From: CAVUEG01 sp963740525
GTDB taxonomy: Bacteria; Actinomycetota; Actinomycetes; Propionibacteriales; Nocardioidaceae
DNA length: 64,000 nt
Direction of reading: 5' to 3'
NCBI GenBank assembly: GCA_963740525.1
Contig: CAVUEG010000006.1
Location: 868,001-932,000 of the forward strand
Shown: positions 43,427 through 51,746 of the stretch, piece by piece
Position numbering within the stretch: the stretch's first letter is position 1
Layout: each line of letters starts with the position of its first letter
Notes under the pieces: generated by a model
What the model was told of the DNA's origin: nothing
The model's database searches: none
Seen by the model: only the letters and a program-made list of their open reading frames with translations
Made by a program: the position numbers and the translations under genes

Positions 43427-46330
43427 TCAGTCGCGGGAGCCCAGGATCGCCGTCAGCTCGGCGCTGGCGGCATTGAGCTGGTCCTCGACCCTGGTCAGGT
43501 GGCACTCCGTCACCTGGCCGCCATGGCGAGCGATCTCCTCCAGGTCGGCACAGGCCGCCGCCAGAAGGTCCGCGCCGAGCGTCCCGGCGGATCCCCGAAG
43601 ACTGTGCGCGCGTTGGGAGACGGTCTCGAGATCCCCCTCGCCGACCGCCGTGCGCAGTCTCGTGAGCTCCGCGGACGAAGTCTCGAGGAACGAGCCGACC
43701 AAGGACGGCAGGAGACCCCAGCCGTCGTTCGGTCCCAGGCTCCTGAGCTCGTCGACCATCGACAGGGTCAACACCGAGGCTGGTTCGGTCCGCCGTGCCC
43801 CGGGGTGATGGGGGGATTGCGGCCTCGACGTGGTCGGGTGCACCCAGAGGTCGAGGGTGCGCCTGAGGTGGTCCACGTCCACCGGCTTGGGGACGAAGTC
43901 GTCCATGCCGGCGACCAGGCAACGGTCCCGGTCCTGATCCAGGACGCCTGCCGTCATCGCGATCACCGGCGTACGGTGCCCGCCAGACTCCCGGATGCGC
44001 AGACGACGTGTCGCCTCGAAGCCGTCCATCTCCGGCATGTGGCAGTCCATCACCACCGCGGCGAACGCCTCCTCCTCCAAGGCCGCCAGCGCCTCGGCAC
44101 CGGTGGAGACGACGCGGACGTCATAGCCGAGGGAACGCAGCATCCCCTGGGCCACCATCTGGTTCACCGGGTTGTCCTCGGCCACGAGCACCCGCGCCGG
44201 TGCGCGGGTTCCCGACCGCGCGACGGGCGACGCCGAAGGGGACTCGAGCGTCGCGACCCGGGGGTCCCGGAGGGACGACGGGTCCACCAGACCCTCGCCG
44301 CCGGACGCCGTGGTGGAAACGGGCAGGGTGAAGGCGAAGGCGCTGCCCACCCCGGGAGTGCTCGTCAGGGTCAGCTCACCGCCCATGGTGGTCACCAGAC
44401 GTCGGGAGATGGCCAGACCCAGACCCGTCCCTCCGAACCGCCGGGTGGTCGAGGCATCCGCCTGCGAGAAGGGCTCGAACAGCCTCGCCTGGGTGGCCGG
44501 GTCGATCCCGATGCCGGTGTCGCTGACCTCGAAGACCAGCACGGAATCCTCATCGGTCGCCGGGAAGGTCAACACGTTGACGCGGACGGTGATCGTCCCG
44601 ACGGACGTGAACTTCAGCGCATTGCCCGCCAGGTTGATCAGCACCTGACGCAGCCGTCCGGGATCGCCGACCACGACCTCGGGGACCTCGGGAGCGCACT
44701 CGGCCACGAACGACAGGCCCTTGGCACGAGCCTGGTCGACCAGGAGCACCACCAGCTCGTCGATCAGCTGGCGCGGCACGAAGGCCACCTGCTCCAAGGT
44801 GAGCTTGCCGGCCTCCAGCTTGGAGAAGTCCAAGATGTCGTCGACGATCCGGAGGAGTGCTTCTCCGGCACCCCGTACGCCGGTCGCGTAGCGGTGCTGC
44901 ACCTCGTCCAGGGGAGTGTCCAGGAGCAGCCCGGTCAGTCCGATGACGCCGTTCATCGGCGTCCGGATCTCGTGGCTCATGGTGGCCAGGAAGTCGGACT
45001 TCGCGCTTGAGGCCTCCAGAGCAGCCGCTCGGGCCTCGACGAGCTCGAGCTGGCGTGCCCTCGCCTCGGTGATGTCACGAATGATCGCCGAGACCCCGAT
45101 CACGGTGCCCGCATCCTGGATCGGCGAGACGGTGACGGACACCGGCACCGAGGAGCCGTCCTTGCGCAGCCACTCGGCCTCGAGCCTGCGGCGAAGCGGC
45201 CCTTCGCTCGGCGCGAGCCGGAGAATCTCGGCCGAGCCGGCCGCACCGCGCTCGGGGACGAGCAGGTCGAGCGGCTGTCCGACGATCTCCTCGCGCGAGT
45301 AGCCGAAGAGCCGCTCAGCCGCGGCGTTCCAGCTGGTGACCGTCCCGTCGGGGGTGGTGCTCACGATCGAGTCGTCCGTGGACTCCACTAGGGAACGGAA
45401 GCGGGCATCCGCCGACGCGAGCTGGGCCAGGGCCTCACGAGCCTGTTCCTCCGCCTGTCGGCGCGATGTGACATCGCGGAAGCTCCACACGCGACCGACG
45501 ATCCGGTCCCCGACCCGCTGCGGACGGGAGTACCGCTCGAACGTGCGCCCGTCGCGGAAGGCGAGCACGTCGTTGCTCTCGGCCTCGACGTCGGCGTACA
45601 GCTCGTGGACCTTCTCCACGAAGGCCGACGCGTCGACGAGCTGGTCCAGCACGAAGCCCATCACCCGGTCGTCGTCGTGGGACTCGAGCAGCTCGTCGGG
45701 AATGCGCCACATCGTGGCGAACTGCTGGTTGGCTCCGGCGATCTTGCCGTCCACGGACACGACGAGGATCCCGTCGGCGGTCGACTCCAGGGTGGCGTTG
45801 AGCAGGGACAACGCCTCGCGGAGCTCGTTCTCGCTGCGCTTGCGATGGCTCACGTCCCGGACGGAGGCCGCGACCAAGAGGTTGTCACCGTCGTTGAGCG
45901 GACCGAAGTGCACCTCGGCAGGGAACTCGCTCCCGTCCTTGCGGCGGCAGTAGAGCCGGAGGTCCTCGCCCGCCTGCCGTGTCTCGCGGTCGGCGGCGAA
46001 GTCCTCCCGGATGCCTGCGAGACAACTGTGGAAGTCAGCGGGCAGGAGGGCGGTGCAGGGCTGGCCGAGGAGTTCCTCACGGTCGAACCCGAACAGCCGC
46101 TCCATCGCGACGTTCACCAGGACCAAGAGGCCTTGGGGGTCGATCACCATCAGGGCGTCGGGAGCCTGGTCGACCAAGGGGGCGCAGAGACCGCTGGGTG
46201 GCGAGTGCTGCGGGGGGCCACTCTCGTCGCGCACCGGACCCCCCTTCATCGAGGCCCGCCGTGAGTCACCCGACCACCGGGTGGAGCGGGTCCTGAACCG
46301 AACACCCGAGCGTGGGGACGGCTCGTCCAT
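43427..46330 (-). CDS. PAS-containing hybrid sensor histidine kinase with REC and HPt domains
   Basis: A 967-aa cytoplasmic phosphorelay protein if begun at the ATG at 46330. Order: three PAS domains (about 50-170, 175-290, 310-420; e.g. L-F-G-Y-S-R-E-E-I-V-G), HisKA with H453 in M-S-H-E-I-R-T-P, an ATPase (N-A-L-K-F-T, D-T-G-I-G-I, G-T-G-L-G-L), a receiver (V-A-E-D-N-P-V-N, then V-M-D-C-H-M-P-E-M-D-G with the phospho-aspartate) and a C-terminal HPt (A-H-S-L-R-G-S-A-G-T-L). No membrane segment. A GTG at 46234 with AAGGGGGG in front is the main alternative start. Longer upstream readings run through the tRNA-Arg gene and are wrong. Confidence 0.88.
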   Translation of the reverse strand: MDEPSPRSGVRFRTRSTRWSGDSRRASMKGGPVRDESGPPQHSPPSGLCAPLVDQAPDALMVIDPQGLLVLVNVAMERLFGFDREELLGQPCTALLPADFHSCLAGIREDFAADRETRQAGEDLRLYCRRKDGSEFPAEVHFGPLNDGDNLLVAASVRDVSHRKRSENELREALSLLNATLESTADGILVVSVDGKIAGANQQFATMWRIPDELLESHDDDRVMGFVLDQLVDASAFVEKVHELYADVEAESNDVLAFRDGRTFERYSRPQRVGDRIVGRVWSFRDVTSRRQAEEQAREALAQLASADARFRSLVESTDDSIVSTTPDGTVTSWNAAAERLFGYSREEIVGQPLDLLVPERGAAGSAEILRLAPSEGPLRRRLEAEWLRKDGSSVPVSVTVSPIQDAGTVIGVSAIIRDITEARARQLELVEARAAALEASSAKSDFLATMSHEIRTPMNGVIGLTGLLLDTPLDEVQHRYATGVRGAGEALLRIVDDILDFSKLEAGKLTLEQVAFVPRQLIDELVVLLVDQARAKGLSFVAECAPEVPEVVVGDPGRLRQVLINLAGNALKFTSVGTITVRVNVLTFPATDEDSVLVFEVSDTGIGIDPATQARLFEPFSQADASTTRRFGGTGLGLAISRRLVTTMGGELTLTSTPGVGSAFAFTLPVSTTASGGEGLVDPSSLRDPRVATLESPSASPVARSGTRAPARVLVAEDNPVNQMVAQGMLRSLGYDVRVVSTGAEALAALEEEAFAAVVMDCHMPEMDGFEATRRLRIRESGGHRTPVIAMTAGVLDQDRDRCLVAGMDDFVPKPVDVDHLRRTLDLWVHPTTSRPQSPHHPGARRTEPASVLTLSMVDELRSLGPNDGWGLLPSLVGSFLETSSAELTRLRTAVGEGDLETVSQRAHSLRGSAGTLGADLLAAACADLEEIARHGGQVTECHLTRVEDQLNAASAELTAILGSRD

Positions 46331-46393
46331 TATGGCAGCGCGCGCCCTCCCCTGACTCGGGAATGAACGAGGTGCCCACCGACCGGGCACACA

Positions 46394-46429
46394 GAAGCCC
46401 AGGTCAATGGCGAGATCGACCTGGGCTTC
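46394..46429. terminator. hairpin terminator after tRNA-Arg
   Basis: GAAGCCCAGGTC (46394-46405) and GACCTGGGCTTC (46418-46429), a perfect 12-bp stem with a 12-nt loop. It lies just beyond the 3' end of the minus-strand tRNA-Arg and before the kinase start. A processing or terminator role is likely. Confidence 0.75.
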
Positions 46430-46437
46430 GGTGTTTG

Positions 46438-46510
46438 CGCGCTCGGAGGGATTCGAACCCCCAACCTTCTGATCCGTAGTCAGATGCTCTATCCGTTGAG
46501 CTACGAGCGC
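46438..46510 (-). tRNA. tRNA-Arg(ACG)
   Basis: A 73-nt cloverleaf. Acceptor GCGCTCG (46504-46510) pairs with CGAGCGC (46439-46445). The anticodon arm is TCTGA-CTACGGA-TCAGA with anticodon ACG, whose wobble A is converted to inosine by TadA. The T-loop GGTTCGAATCC is normal and no CCA is encoded. Confidence 0.95.
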
Positions 46511-46828
46511 CCGTCCCAAAAGGACCGGAGCATCGTAGCGCGCTGGTCTGGCGGCCACGAAATCGAGTGCCCGAACCCCACCGCCGCGCCTGGGAGACCC
46601 CCGTCACACCCTTGATCGATCCAATAGGCGTGACTGCTGCGAGTGAGTACATTCGCGGACATCCCCAGGTAGGCCGGACGACGCTACGGGCGTACTTTGG
46701 GCCAAACAAATCGTCACAATGGCGCGGCGATTTCACACCAGAACTCCACGACACCTTCGTCGATACGCTCGACGGCCGGGTCGCTCTCTACGGGGGCACC
46801 CGCGAATGCGCGAGAGGGAACACCAGGC
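46511..46828. other. 318-bp leader region before pckG
   Basis: The stretch between tRNA-Arg and PEP carboxykinase contains no reliable coding frame. It must carry the tRNA promoter (right of 46510, minus) and the pckG promoter. TTGATC (46612-46617) could be a -35 element, but no convincing partner was identified. GAGAGGGA before the ATG is the ribosome site. Confidence 0.5.
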
Positions 46829-48649
46829 ATGACCGCCGATACGGCCTCCACCGAGACCACGCCCACCACTCACCAGGGCATCCTCGCCTGGGTCAACGAG
46901 ATCGCAGCGCTCACCAAGCCCGACCGCATCCACTGGTGCACCGGGTCCGATGAGGAGTGGACCGAGCTGACCGACGCGCTGGTCGCCTCCGGCACGTTCG
47001 TCAAGCTCGACGAGCGCAAGAAGCCGAACTCCTACTACGCCGCCTCCGACCCGACCGACGTGGCCCGGGTCGAGGACCGCACCTACATCTGCTCCGTGGA
47101 CGAGCGCGACGCCGGACCCACGAACAACTGGATGGCCCCGGACGAGATGAAGGCCATCATGCGCGGCCTGTACGACGGCTGCATGCAGGGCCGGACGATG
47201 TACGTCGTCCCGTTCGTGATGGGCCACCTCGAGGCCGAGAAGCCGATGTTCGGCGTAGAGATCACGGACTCCGCCTACGTCGTCGCCTCGATGCGCGTGA
47301 TGGCCCGCATGGGCTCCCACGTGCTGCGCCGGATGGAGGAGCTCGACGCGGCGTTCGTGCCCGCGCTGCACTCGGTCGGCATGCCGCTCGCCGAGGGCCA
47401 GGCCGACGTCAAGTGGCCCTGCAGCGACACCAAGTACATCGTGCAGTTCCCCGAGGAGCGGATGATCTGGTCCTACGGGTCGGGCTACGGGGGCAACGCC
47501 CTGCTCGGCAAGAAGTGCTACGCCCTGCGCATCGCCAGCGTGATGGCGCGCGACGACGGCTGGCTGGCCGAGCACATGCTGATCCTCAAGCTGACCAGCC
47601 CCGAGGGAGTCCGCAAGTACGTCGCGGCGGCGTTCCCGAGCGCCTGCGGCAAGACGAACCTCGCGATGCTCGCGCCGACGATCCCGGGCTGGAAGGTCGA
47701 GACCCTCGGCGACGACATCGCCTGGATGCGCATCGGTGAGGACGGCCGGCTGTGGGCGGTCAACCCGGAGTACGGCTTCTTCGGCGTCGCCCCGGGCACC
47801 AACGAGCACACCAACCCGAACGCCATGAAGACGATCGACATCGGCAACTCGGTCTTCACCAACGTCGCGCTCACCGAGGACGGCGATGTCTGGTGGGAGG
47901 GCCTGGAGAACACCCCGGCCCACGCCACGTCGTGGAAGGGCGAGCCGTGGACGCCCGACAGCGACGAGCTGTCGAGCCACCCGAACTCGCGCTACTGCAC
48001 CCCGATCAAGCAGTGCCCGATCCTCGCGCCGGAGTACGACGACCCGCGGGGCGTCCCGATCGACGCGATCCTGTTCGGCGGTCGACGCAAGACCACCGTG
48101 CCGCTCGTCGTAGAAGCCCGTGACTGGGTGCACGGCACGTTCATGGGAGCCACCCTGTCGTCTGAGACCACTGCGGCCGCGACCGGGGCCGTCGGCGTGG
48201 TCCGCCGCGACCCGATGGCGATGCTGCCGTTCATCGGCTACAACGCCGGTGACTACTTCAACCACTGGATCACGGTCGGCAAGGACAACGACGCCGCCAA
48301 GCTGCCGAAGATCTTCTACGTCAACTGGTTCCGCCGTGACGACGACGGTGGGTTCCTGTGGCCGGGCTTCGGCGAGAACAGCCGGGTCCTCAAGTGGGTC
48401 GTGGAGCGGATCGAGGGCCAGGCCGCCGCGGTCGAGACCCCGATCGGCCATGTGCCGGCCCCGGGCGCCCTCGACATCGACGGCCTCGACGTCACCGAGG
48501 AGGCCCTCGCGGCCGCACTCGCCGTCGACGTGGACGAGTGGAAGGCGGAGATCCCGCAGATCACCGAGTGGTTCGAGAAGTTCGGCGAGGACCTCCCCGC
48601 CGTGCTCTGGACCGAGCTGGACGGACTGAAGGCGCGACTCGGCGTCTGA
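46829..48649 (+). CDS. pckG: phosphoenolpyruvate carboxykinase (GTP)
   Basis: A 606-aa GTP-dependent enzyme that decarboxylates oxaloacetate to PEP, the gluconeogenic entry step. The kinase-1a loop F-P-S-A-C-G-K-T-N (with the reactive cysteine), G-D-D-I-A-W-M kinase-2, the R-xx motif in C-A-L-R and the PEP-binding R-K-K-P-N-S-Y-Y-A are all seen, as well as F-F-G-V-A-P-G-T. A longer open frame upstream is ignored; the ATG at 46829 has GAGAGGGA at the proper distance. It is monocistronic, with its own hairpin terminator downstream. Confidence 0.96.
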   Translation: MTADTASTETTPTTHQGILAWVNEIAALTKPDRIHWCTGSDEEWTELTDALVASGTFVKLDERKKPNSYYAASDPTDVARVEDRTYICSVDERDAGPTNNWMAPDEMKAIMRGLYDGCMQGRTMYVVPFVMGHLEAEKPMFGVEITDSAYVVASMRVMARMGSHVLRRMEELDAAFVPALHSVGMPLAEGQADVKWPCSDTKYIVQFPEERMIWSYGSGYGGNALLGKKCYALRIASVMARDDGWLAEHMLILKLTSPEGVRKYVAAAFPSACGKTNLAMLAPTIPGWKVETLGDDIAWMRIGEDGRLWAVNPEYGFFGVAPGTNEHTNPNAMKTIDIGNSVFTNVALTEDGDVWWEGLENTPAHATSWKGEPWTPDSDELSSHPNSRYCTPIKQCPILAPEYDDPRGVPIDAILFGGRRKTTVPLVVEARDWVHGTFMGATLSSETTAAATGAVGVVRRDPMAMLPFIGYNAGDYFNHWITVGKDNDAAKLPKIFYVNWFRRDDDGGFLWPGFGENSRVLKWVVERIEGQAAAVETPIGHVPAPGALDIDGLDVTEEALAAALAVDVDEWKAEIPQITEWFEKFGEDLPAVLWTELDGLKARLGV

Positions 48650-48668
48650 GGATCGCAAGGAAGCCCGC

Positions 48669-48702
48669 AGGAGGGCCGCGCCCGTCAGGGTGCGGCCCTC
48701 CT
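48669..48702 (+). terminator. intrinsic hairpin after pckG
   Basis: AGGAGGGCCGC (48669-48679) and GCGGCCCTCCT (48692-48702), an 11-bp perfect stem with a 12-nt loop, 20 bp after the pckG stop. No strong T-run, as is usual in high-GC genomes. Confidence 0.8.
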
Positions 48703-48782
48703 CGCCTGTCCGAGGAAGCCGGGGTCCCCCGACCCTGGACCGATCCCGCCATAATGGGCCCGATGGACTGCCTGGAGGTGGA

Positions 48783-49940
48783 GTGACCCATAACTACGGC
48801 CCCGCCGAGCGGCGAATGCTCGAGACGCACGCGCACGCGATCTACGAGAACGCCGTTGCGTCGGGCTACCTGGCGACCGACGACCCGCTGTTCCGCAGCG
48901 AGGGGCCCGAGCGAGCCGCCCTGGACCTCCTGGTGGACCTCGGCCTGCTCAACCACGACAGCAGCAGCAACGTCTACGTCCCGATGGACCCCGGCGCGGT
49001 GCAGTCGCGGGTCGTCGTACCCCTCGGTCAGCAAGGCGCGGAGCTGCTCAGTGAGTCGTCGCGGTGGGCGGAGGCGTTCAACACCCTCGGCCAGACGTAC
49101 CGCCGCTCGCCGTTCGTCTCCGGGCGTCCGGTCACCGAGCTGCACGGCTACGCCAACATCAACCGCTTCATCGAGACCGCCGTGGCGGACTGCCAGAGCG
49201 AGCTGCTCACCGCGCAGCCCCAGGCCGGTCGCTCGCCCGCGGTGCTCAAGGTCGCTGCCGAGCGAGACGTACGCGCCCTGGAGCGCGGCATCTCGATGCG
49301 CACGCTGTACCAGCACTCGGCGAGGCGCAGCTCCGCCGCCCAGGAGTACGTCGCCCAGGTCACCGCTGCCGGCGCAGAGGTGCGCACCCTGGAGGAGTTC
49401 TTCCAGCGTCTGATCGTGGTCGACCGCGGCGTGGCCGTGGTGCCCGGGCGGGAGGACGGCAACAGCTTCGCGATCGCGATCCACGAGAAGTCCCTGATCG
49501 ACTACCTGGCCGACATCTTCGAGCGCTTCTGGGAGCGCGCCCGACCCTTCACCAACCGGGAGAGCAAGACGGCACGCGACATCGCCGCCGACGTGCGGGC
49601 GATGTCGATCCGGATGCTGGTCGAGGGGCACAGCGACCCGGCCAGCGCGAAGCGGATCGGCGTCAGCACCCGCACCTACGCCGGCTACATCGCCTCCCTC
49701 AAGGAGGAGTACCGCGTGCAGACGCGCTTCCAGCTGGGGTTCGCGATGGGCCAGCGCGGCGGCGTGGAGGCGCCCCTGCCCACGAACGAGGAGCAGCTCG
49801 ACGAGGACGACTTCGCTCAGCTGCTCGACGAGGCCGTGAACCTGGCCGGTGTCGGTGAGCCCGCCGAGGACCCGGTGGACCCGGTGGACCCAGAGGGACC
49901 GGGCGAGCCAGAGTCGACGGGCAAGGCCGCCGAGGCCTGA
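48783..49940 (+). CDS. TrmB/LuxR-like transcriptional regulator next to DTGWG peptide
   Basis: A 385-aa regulator. Residues 1-65 resemble a TrmB-type winged helix (A-A-L-D-L-L-V-D-L-G-L-L, then N-V-Y-V-P-M-D-P). The middle part contains a PLD-like sensor region (R-T-L-Y-Q-H-S-A-R, then L-I-V-V-D-R-G-V-A-V-V-P-G-R). A LuxR-type helix-turn-helix lies near 270-330 (S-I-R-M-L-V-E-G-H-S-D-P-A-S-A-K-R-I-G-V). The tail is acidic and proline-rich. GTG at 48783 with GGAGGTGGA just upstream is the start. It converges with the gene for an exported peptide 166 bp away, suggesting peptide and regulator form a pair; this is an inference from position. Confidence 0.8.
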   Translation: MTHNYGPAERRMLETHAHAIYENAVASGYLATDDPLFRSEGPERAALDLLVDLGLLNHDSSSNVYVPMDPGAVQSRVVVPLGQQGAELLSESSRWAEAFNTLGQTYRRSPFVSGRPVTELHGYANINRFIETAVADCQSELLTAQPQAGRSPAVLKVAAERDVRALERGISMRTLYQHSARRSSAAQEYVAQVTAAGAEVRTLEEFFQRLIVVDRGVAVVPGREDGNSFAIAIHEKSLIDYLADIFERFWERARPFTNRESKTARDIAADVRAMSIRMLVEGHSDPASAKRIGVSTRTYAGYIASLKEEYRVQTRFQLGFAMGQRGGVEAPLPTNEEQLDEDDFAQLLDEAVNLAGVGEPAEDPVDPVDPEGPGEPESTGKAAEA

Positions 49941-49977
49941 CGCGTGTCACCGTTCCGGTGACGACTTCCGGGAACTA

Positions 49978-50010
49978 GCAAGGGCGGCGACCAGAGGTCG
50001 CCGCCCTTGC
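49978..50010. terminator. perfect 15-bp bidirectional hairpin
   Basis: GCAAGGGCGGCGACC, loop AGA, GGTCGCCGCCCTTGC. It lies 37 bp after the regulator stop, and 97 bp beyond the stop of the convergent peptide gene. It is strong enough to terminate from both sides. Confidence 0.9.
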
Positions 50011-50106
50011 TGATTGAGACGGGCCGGGGGGGATTGGCACTAAGTGAACGAACTGCCGGGGGGGGTTGACTGGCTCGTTCTCGTCTCAAATCTGTGGGAG
50101 GTGGGG

Positions 50107-50262
50107 TTACTTGCCCCAACCCGTGTCAGCCCTGCCCCAGCCCGTGTCGACGGCCGAGGGTGCCGACTTGGCGTCGGCGGGACCAGCAATGGAACCGAGG
50201 AGGAGTGCCGCGCCCACAGCGGTGGCCGCGATACACCTGATTGCGGTGCGAGTCTTGTTCAT
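50107..50262 (-). CDS. small exported peptide with tandem DTGWG repeat
   Basis: A 51-aa precursor. Residues 1-31 form a signal peptide: basic N-K-T-R-T-A-I-R, hydrophobic I-A-A-T-A-V-G-A-A-L-L-L-G and the A-D-A cleavage motif. The remaining 20 residues end in D-T-G-W-G-R-A-D-T-G-W-G-K, two copies of D-T-G-W-G. AGGGG precedes the ATG at 50262. There is no cysteine in the mature part. The gene faces the TrmB/LuxR-like regulator. It may be a peptide signal or exported effector; no known function is assigned. Confidence 0.75.
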   Translation of the reverse strand: MNKTRTAIRCIAATAVGAALLLGSIAGPADAKSAPSAVDTGWGRADTGWGK

Positions 50263-50378
50263 CTCTACCCCTGAAGTCCGTTGGTGTGGGGGTTCCCTCC
50301 CCCTGCTCGACAAGTGTGCGGCGGCGTCCGGACGCAGCGCCACTCATTCCAACCTCACGTCTGTGCACTGCATGTTTC

Positions 50379-50417
50379 TGCAAAAGTTTGCCCCAAAGGG
50401 GGTTGCGAACTTGTGCA
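50379..50417. promoter_or_regulatory. dyad upstream of the peptide gene
   Basis: TGCAAAAGTTTGC (50379-50391) and GCGAACTTGTGCA (50405-50417) are inverted with 11 of 13 positions matching, centred about 135 bp upstream of the peptide start. Possible operator for the nearby regulator; a perfect 12-bp palindrome GCGTCCGGACGC also lies at 50324-50335. Confidence 0.4.
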
Positions 50418-50450
50418 GATGTCGCGTTTGGCCCACTTTGGTCGAGAAAT

Positions 50451-50486
50451 CCACAACCCCCGTCGCTCAGGCGACGGGGGTCGTGG
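50451..50486. terminator. hairpin after tRNA-Ser(GCT)
   Basis: CCACAACCCCCGTCGC and GCGACGGGGGTCGTGG form a 16-bp stem with one G:U pair and a 4-nt loop, immediately downstream of the tRNA on the minus strand. Probable terminator. Confidence 0.85.
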
Positions 50487-50491
50487 TCCTG

Positions 50492-50582
50492 CGGAGGTGG
50501 CGGGATTCGAACCCGCGAGAGGGTTGTAACCCTCAACCCGCTTAGCAGGCGGGCGCCATAAACCGGACTAGGCGACACCTCC
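50492..50582 (-). tRNA. tRNA-Ser(GCT)
   Basis: A 91-nt class II tRNA. Acceptor GGAGGTG (50576-50582) with CACCTCC (50493-50499). The anticodon arm CCCGC-CTGCTAA-GCGGG gives anticodon GCT (codons AGC/AGU). The long variable arm is GAGGGTT-ACA-ACCCTC. Discriminator G; no CCA encoded. Confidence 0.95.
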
Positions 50583-50636
50583 AGAACAGCGAGGCACAGG
50601 CTACCCGGCGGCCCCGTGACCCCGCGAATCGGGCGG

Positions 50637-51089
50637 TCAGCTCAGGCGGCGGTACCCATGGCCGGTGTCGAGATGGTGGCGCAGGTCGGCCAGGAACTCC
50701 TCGGCGTCCCCCTGGAGCAGCGCGACCGGGACCGCCGTCGTGCGGCCGTCCCGCAGCCGAAGCACCGCACACGGCTCGTTGCCGACCCGCGCGGCCACCA
50801 CGTCCTCGACGTCGACCCAGCGTCCGCGCTTCACGCCGGCGCCTCGGACGTACCTGACCCGGTAGCCCAGGTCGTCGAGTCGGACCACCTCCGCCCGGCG
50901 GGTGAGCAGGTACGCCGCCAGCAGCACAGTCACCAGCCCGAGCACCACGCCGACGCTGAGCACCGCCACCGGCAGGTGGAGGACCCCGACCACCGTCGCG
51001 AGCAGGAAGACCAGGAGGCCGAACGCGACCAGGAGTCCACCCATGAAACGGGCAGCCATCGCCTGAGAGAACCGATATGCGGACGCCAT
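50637..51089 (-). CDS. two-helix membrane protein, PH-like C-terminal domain
   Basis: A 150-aa protein. Two hydrophobic segments at about 15-37 and 42-62 (G-G-L-L-V-A-F-G-L-L-V-F-L, then V-A-V-L-S-V-G-V-V-L-G-L-V) are followed by a cytoplasmic domain with R-W-V-D-V-E-D-V-V-A-A-R-V and F-L-A-D-L-R-H-H-L, reminiscent of the bacterial PH-like membrane proteins (YdbS/DUF2244-like). This likeness is weak. Function unknown. It lies between two tRNA-Ser genes and is divergent from the following 119-aa gene. Confidence 0.65.
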   Translation of the reverse strand: MASAYRFSQAMAARFMGGLLVAFGLLVFLLATVVGVLHLPVAVLSVGVVLGLVTVLLAAYLLTRRAEVVRLDDLGYRVRYVRGAGVKRGRWVDVEDVVAARVGNEPCAVLRLRDGRTTAVPVALLQGDAEEFLADLRHHLDTGHGYRRLS

Positions 51090-51213
51090 ACCCTTGATTC
51101 AACCGGTCCCGCCGAGCTCGCGGCAAATGCCCGGTCCGTGGCTCTTGTCACGGGGTCCTCGCCGGAGCCACACTCGACTTCCACCCTTCAACCCCCCGGA
51201 GAAGGTGGCACCG

Positions 51214-51573
51214 ATGGCCTCACTCGAAGAGTCGATCCACGGTCTGCGCCAGGCGCTCGACGCGCCCCTTCGCCAGACCACGTGGCGCTGGCTGGTCCGA
51301 CACCGCATGTCCGCGGTCACCCAGGCCCTTCGGGAGGAGCGCAGCCGCGCCGCCGACGGCTGGCTGGCCGCCCGCGCCTCCACCTTGGTGCGGGAGCGCA
51401 AGCAACTGCTCGACCGGCTCAGCGCGCTGGGCCCGCTCGTTCTCGACGGCCCCGACCCTGCCGGCATCCGGTCCGAGGTCCTGCGGTTCCTCGGCGATCT
51501 CGAGCACCATCGCCAGCGGGTGGTGGACCTCGTCTACGACAGCGTCTCGCTCGAGCTCGGTGGGTCCGAGTAG
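51214..51573 (+). CDS. conserved hypothetical protein (119 aa, helical)
   Basis: A mostly helical protein with charged heptads (V-T-Q-A-L-R-E-E-R-S-R-A, L-V-R-E-R-K-Q-L-L-D-R-L-S-A-L) and a C-terminal D-L-E-H-H-R-Q-R-V-V-D-L-V-Y-D-S-V. No signal or membrane segment. The ATG at 51214 has GAAGGTGG upstream; a longer open frame has no ribosome site. The family is unknown. It is adjacent to tRNA-Ser(TGA) on the opposite strand. Confidence 0.7.
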   Translation: MASLEESIHGLRQALDAPLRQTTWRWLVRHRMSAVTQALREERSRAADGWLAARASTLVRERKQLLDRLSALGPLVLDGPDPAGIRSEVLRFLGDLEHHRQRVVDLVYDSVSLELGGSE

Positions 51574-51581
51574 CTGGCTGG

Positions 51582-51670
51582 CAGAGGGGGCGGGATTCGA
51601 ACCCGCGGCTGACATCACTGCCAGCGACCGCTTTCAAGGCGGTTCCGATCGGCCGCTCCGGCACCCCTCC
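51582..51670 (-). tRNA. tRNA-Ser(TGA)
   Basis: An 89-nt class II tRNA. Acceptor GGAGGGG (51664-51670) with CCCCTCT (51583-51589), a G:U at the first pair. Anticodon arm ACCGC-CTTGAAA-GCGGT gives TGA (codon UCA). Variable arm CTGGCAGTGATGTCAG. T-loop GGTTCGAATCC. No CCA encoded. Confidence 0.95.
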
Positions 51671-51746
51671 ACGTGGCTGCTTCCGCTGCAGAGCAGGCGG
51701 CCGCTACCACGGTGGACGAGTCTAGCGGCCGGTGGCGGAGGGTCGG

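Noticed and set aside
46331..46558. Upstream extension of the hybrid kinase
   Set aside because: The residues A-Q-R-I-E-H-L-T-T-D-Q-K-V-G-G-S-N-P are the well-known conceptual translation of a tRNA gene; the tRNA-Arg and its terminator occupy this stretch.
46733..48658. 641-codon open frame antisense to pckG
   Set aside because: A shadow of the highly biased pckG codons; the plus strand shows full PEP carboxykinase motifs.
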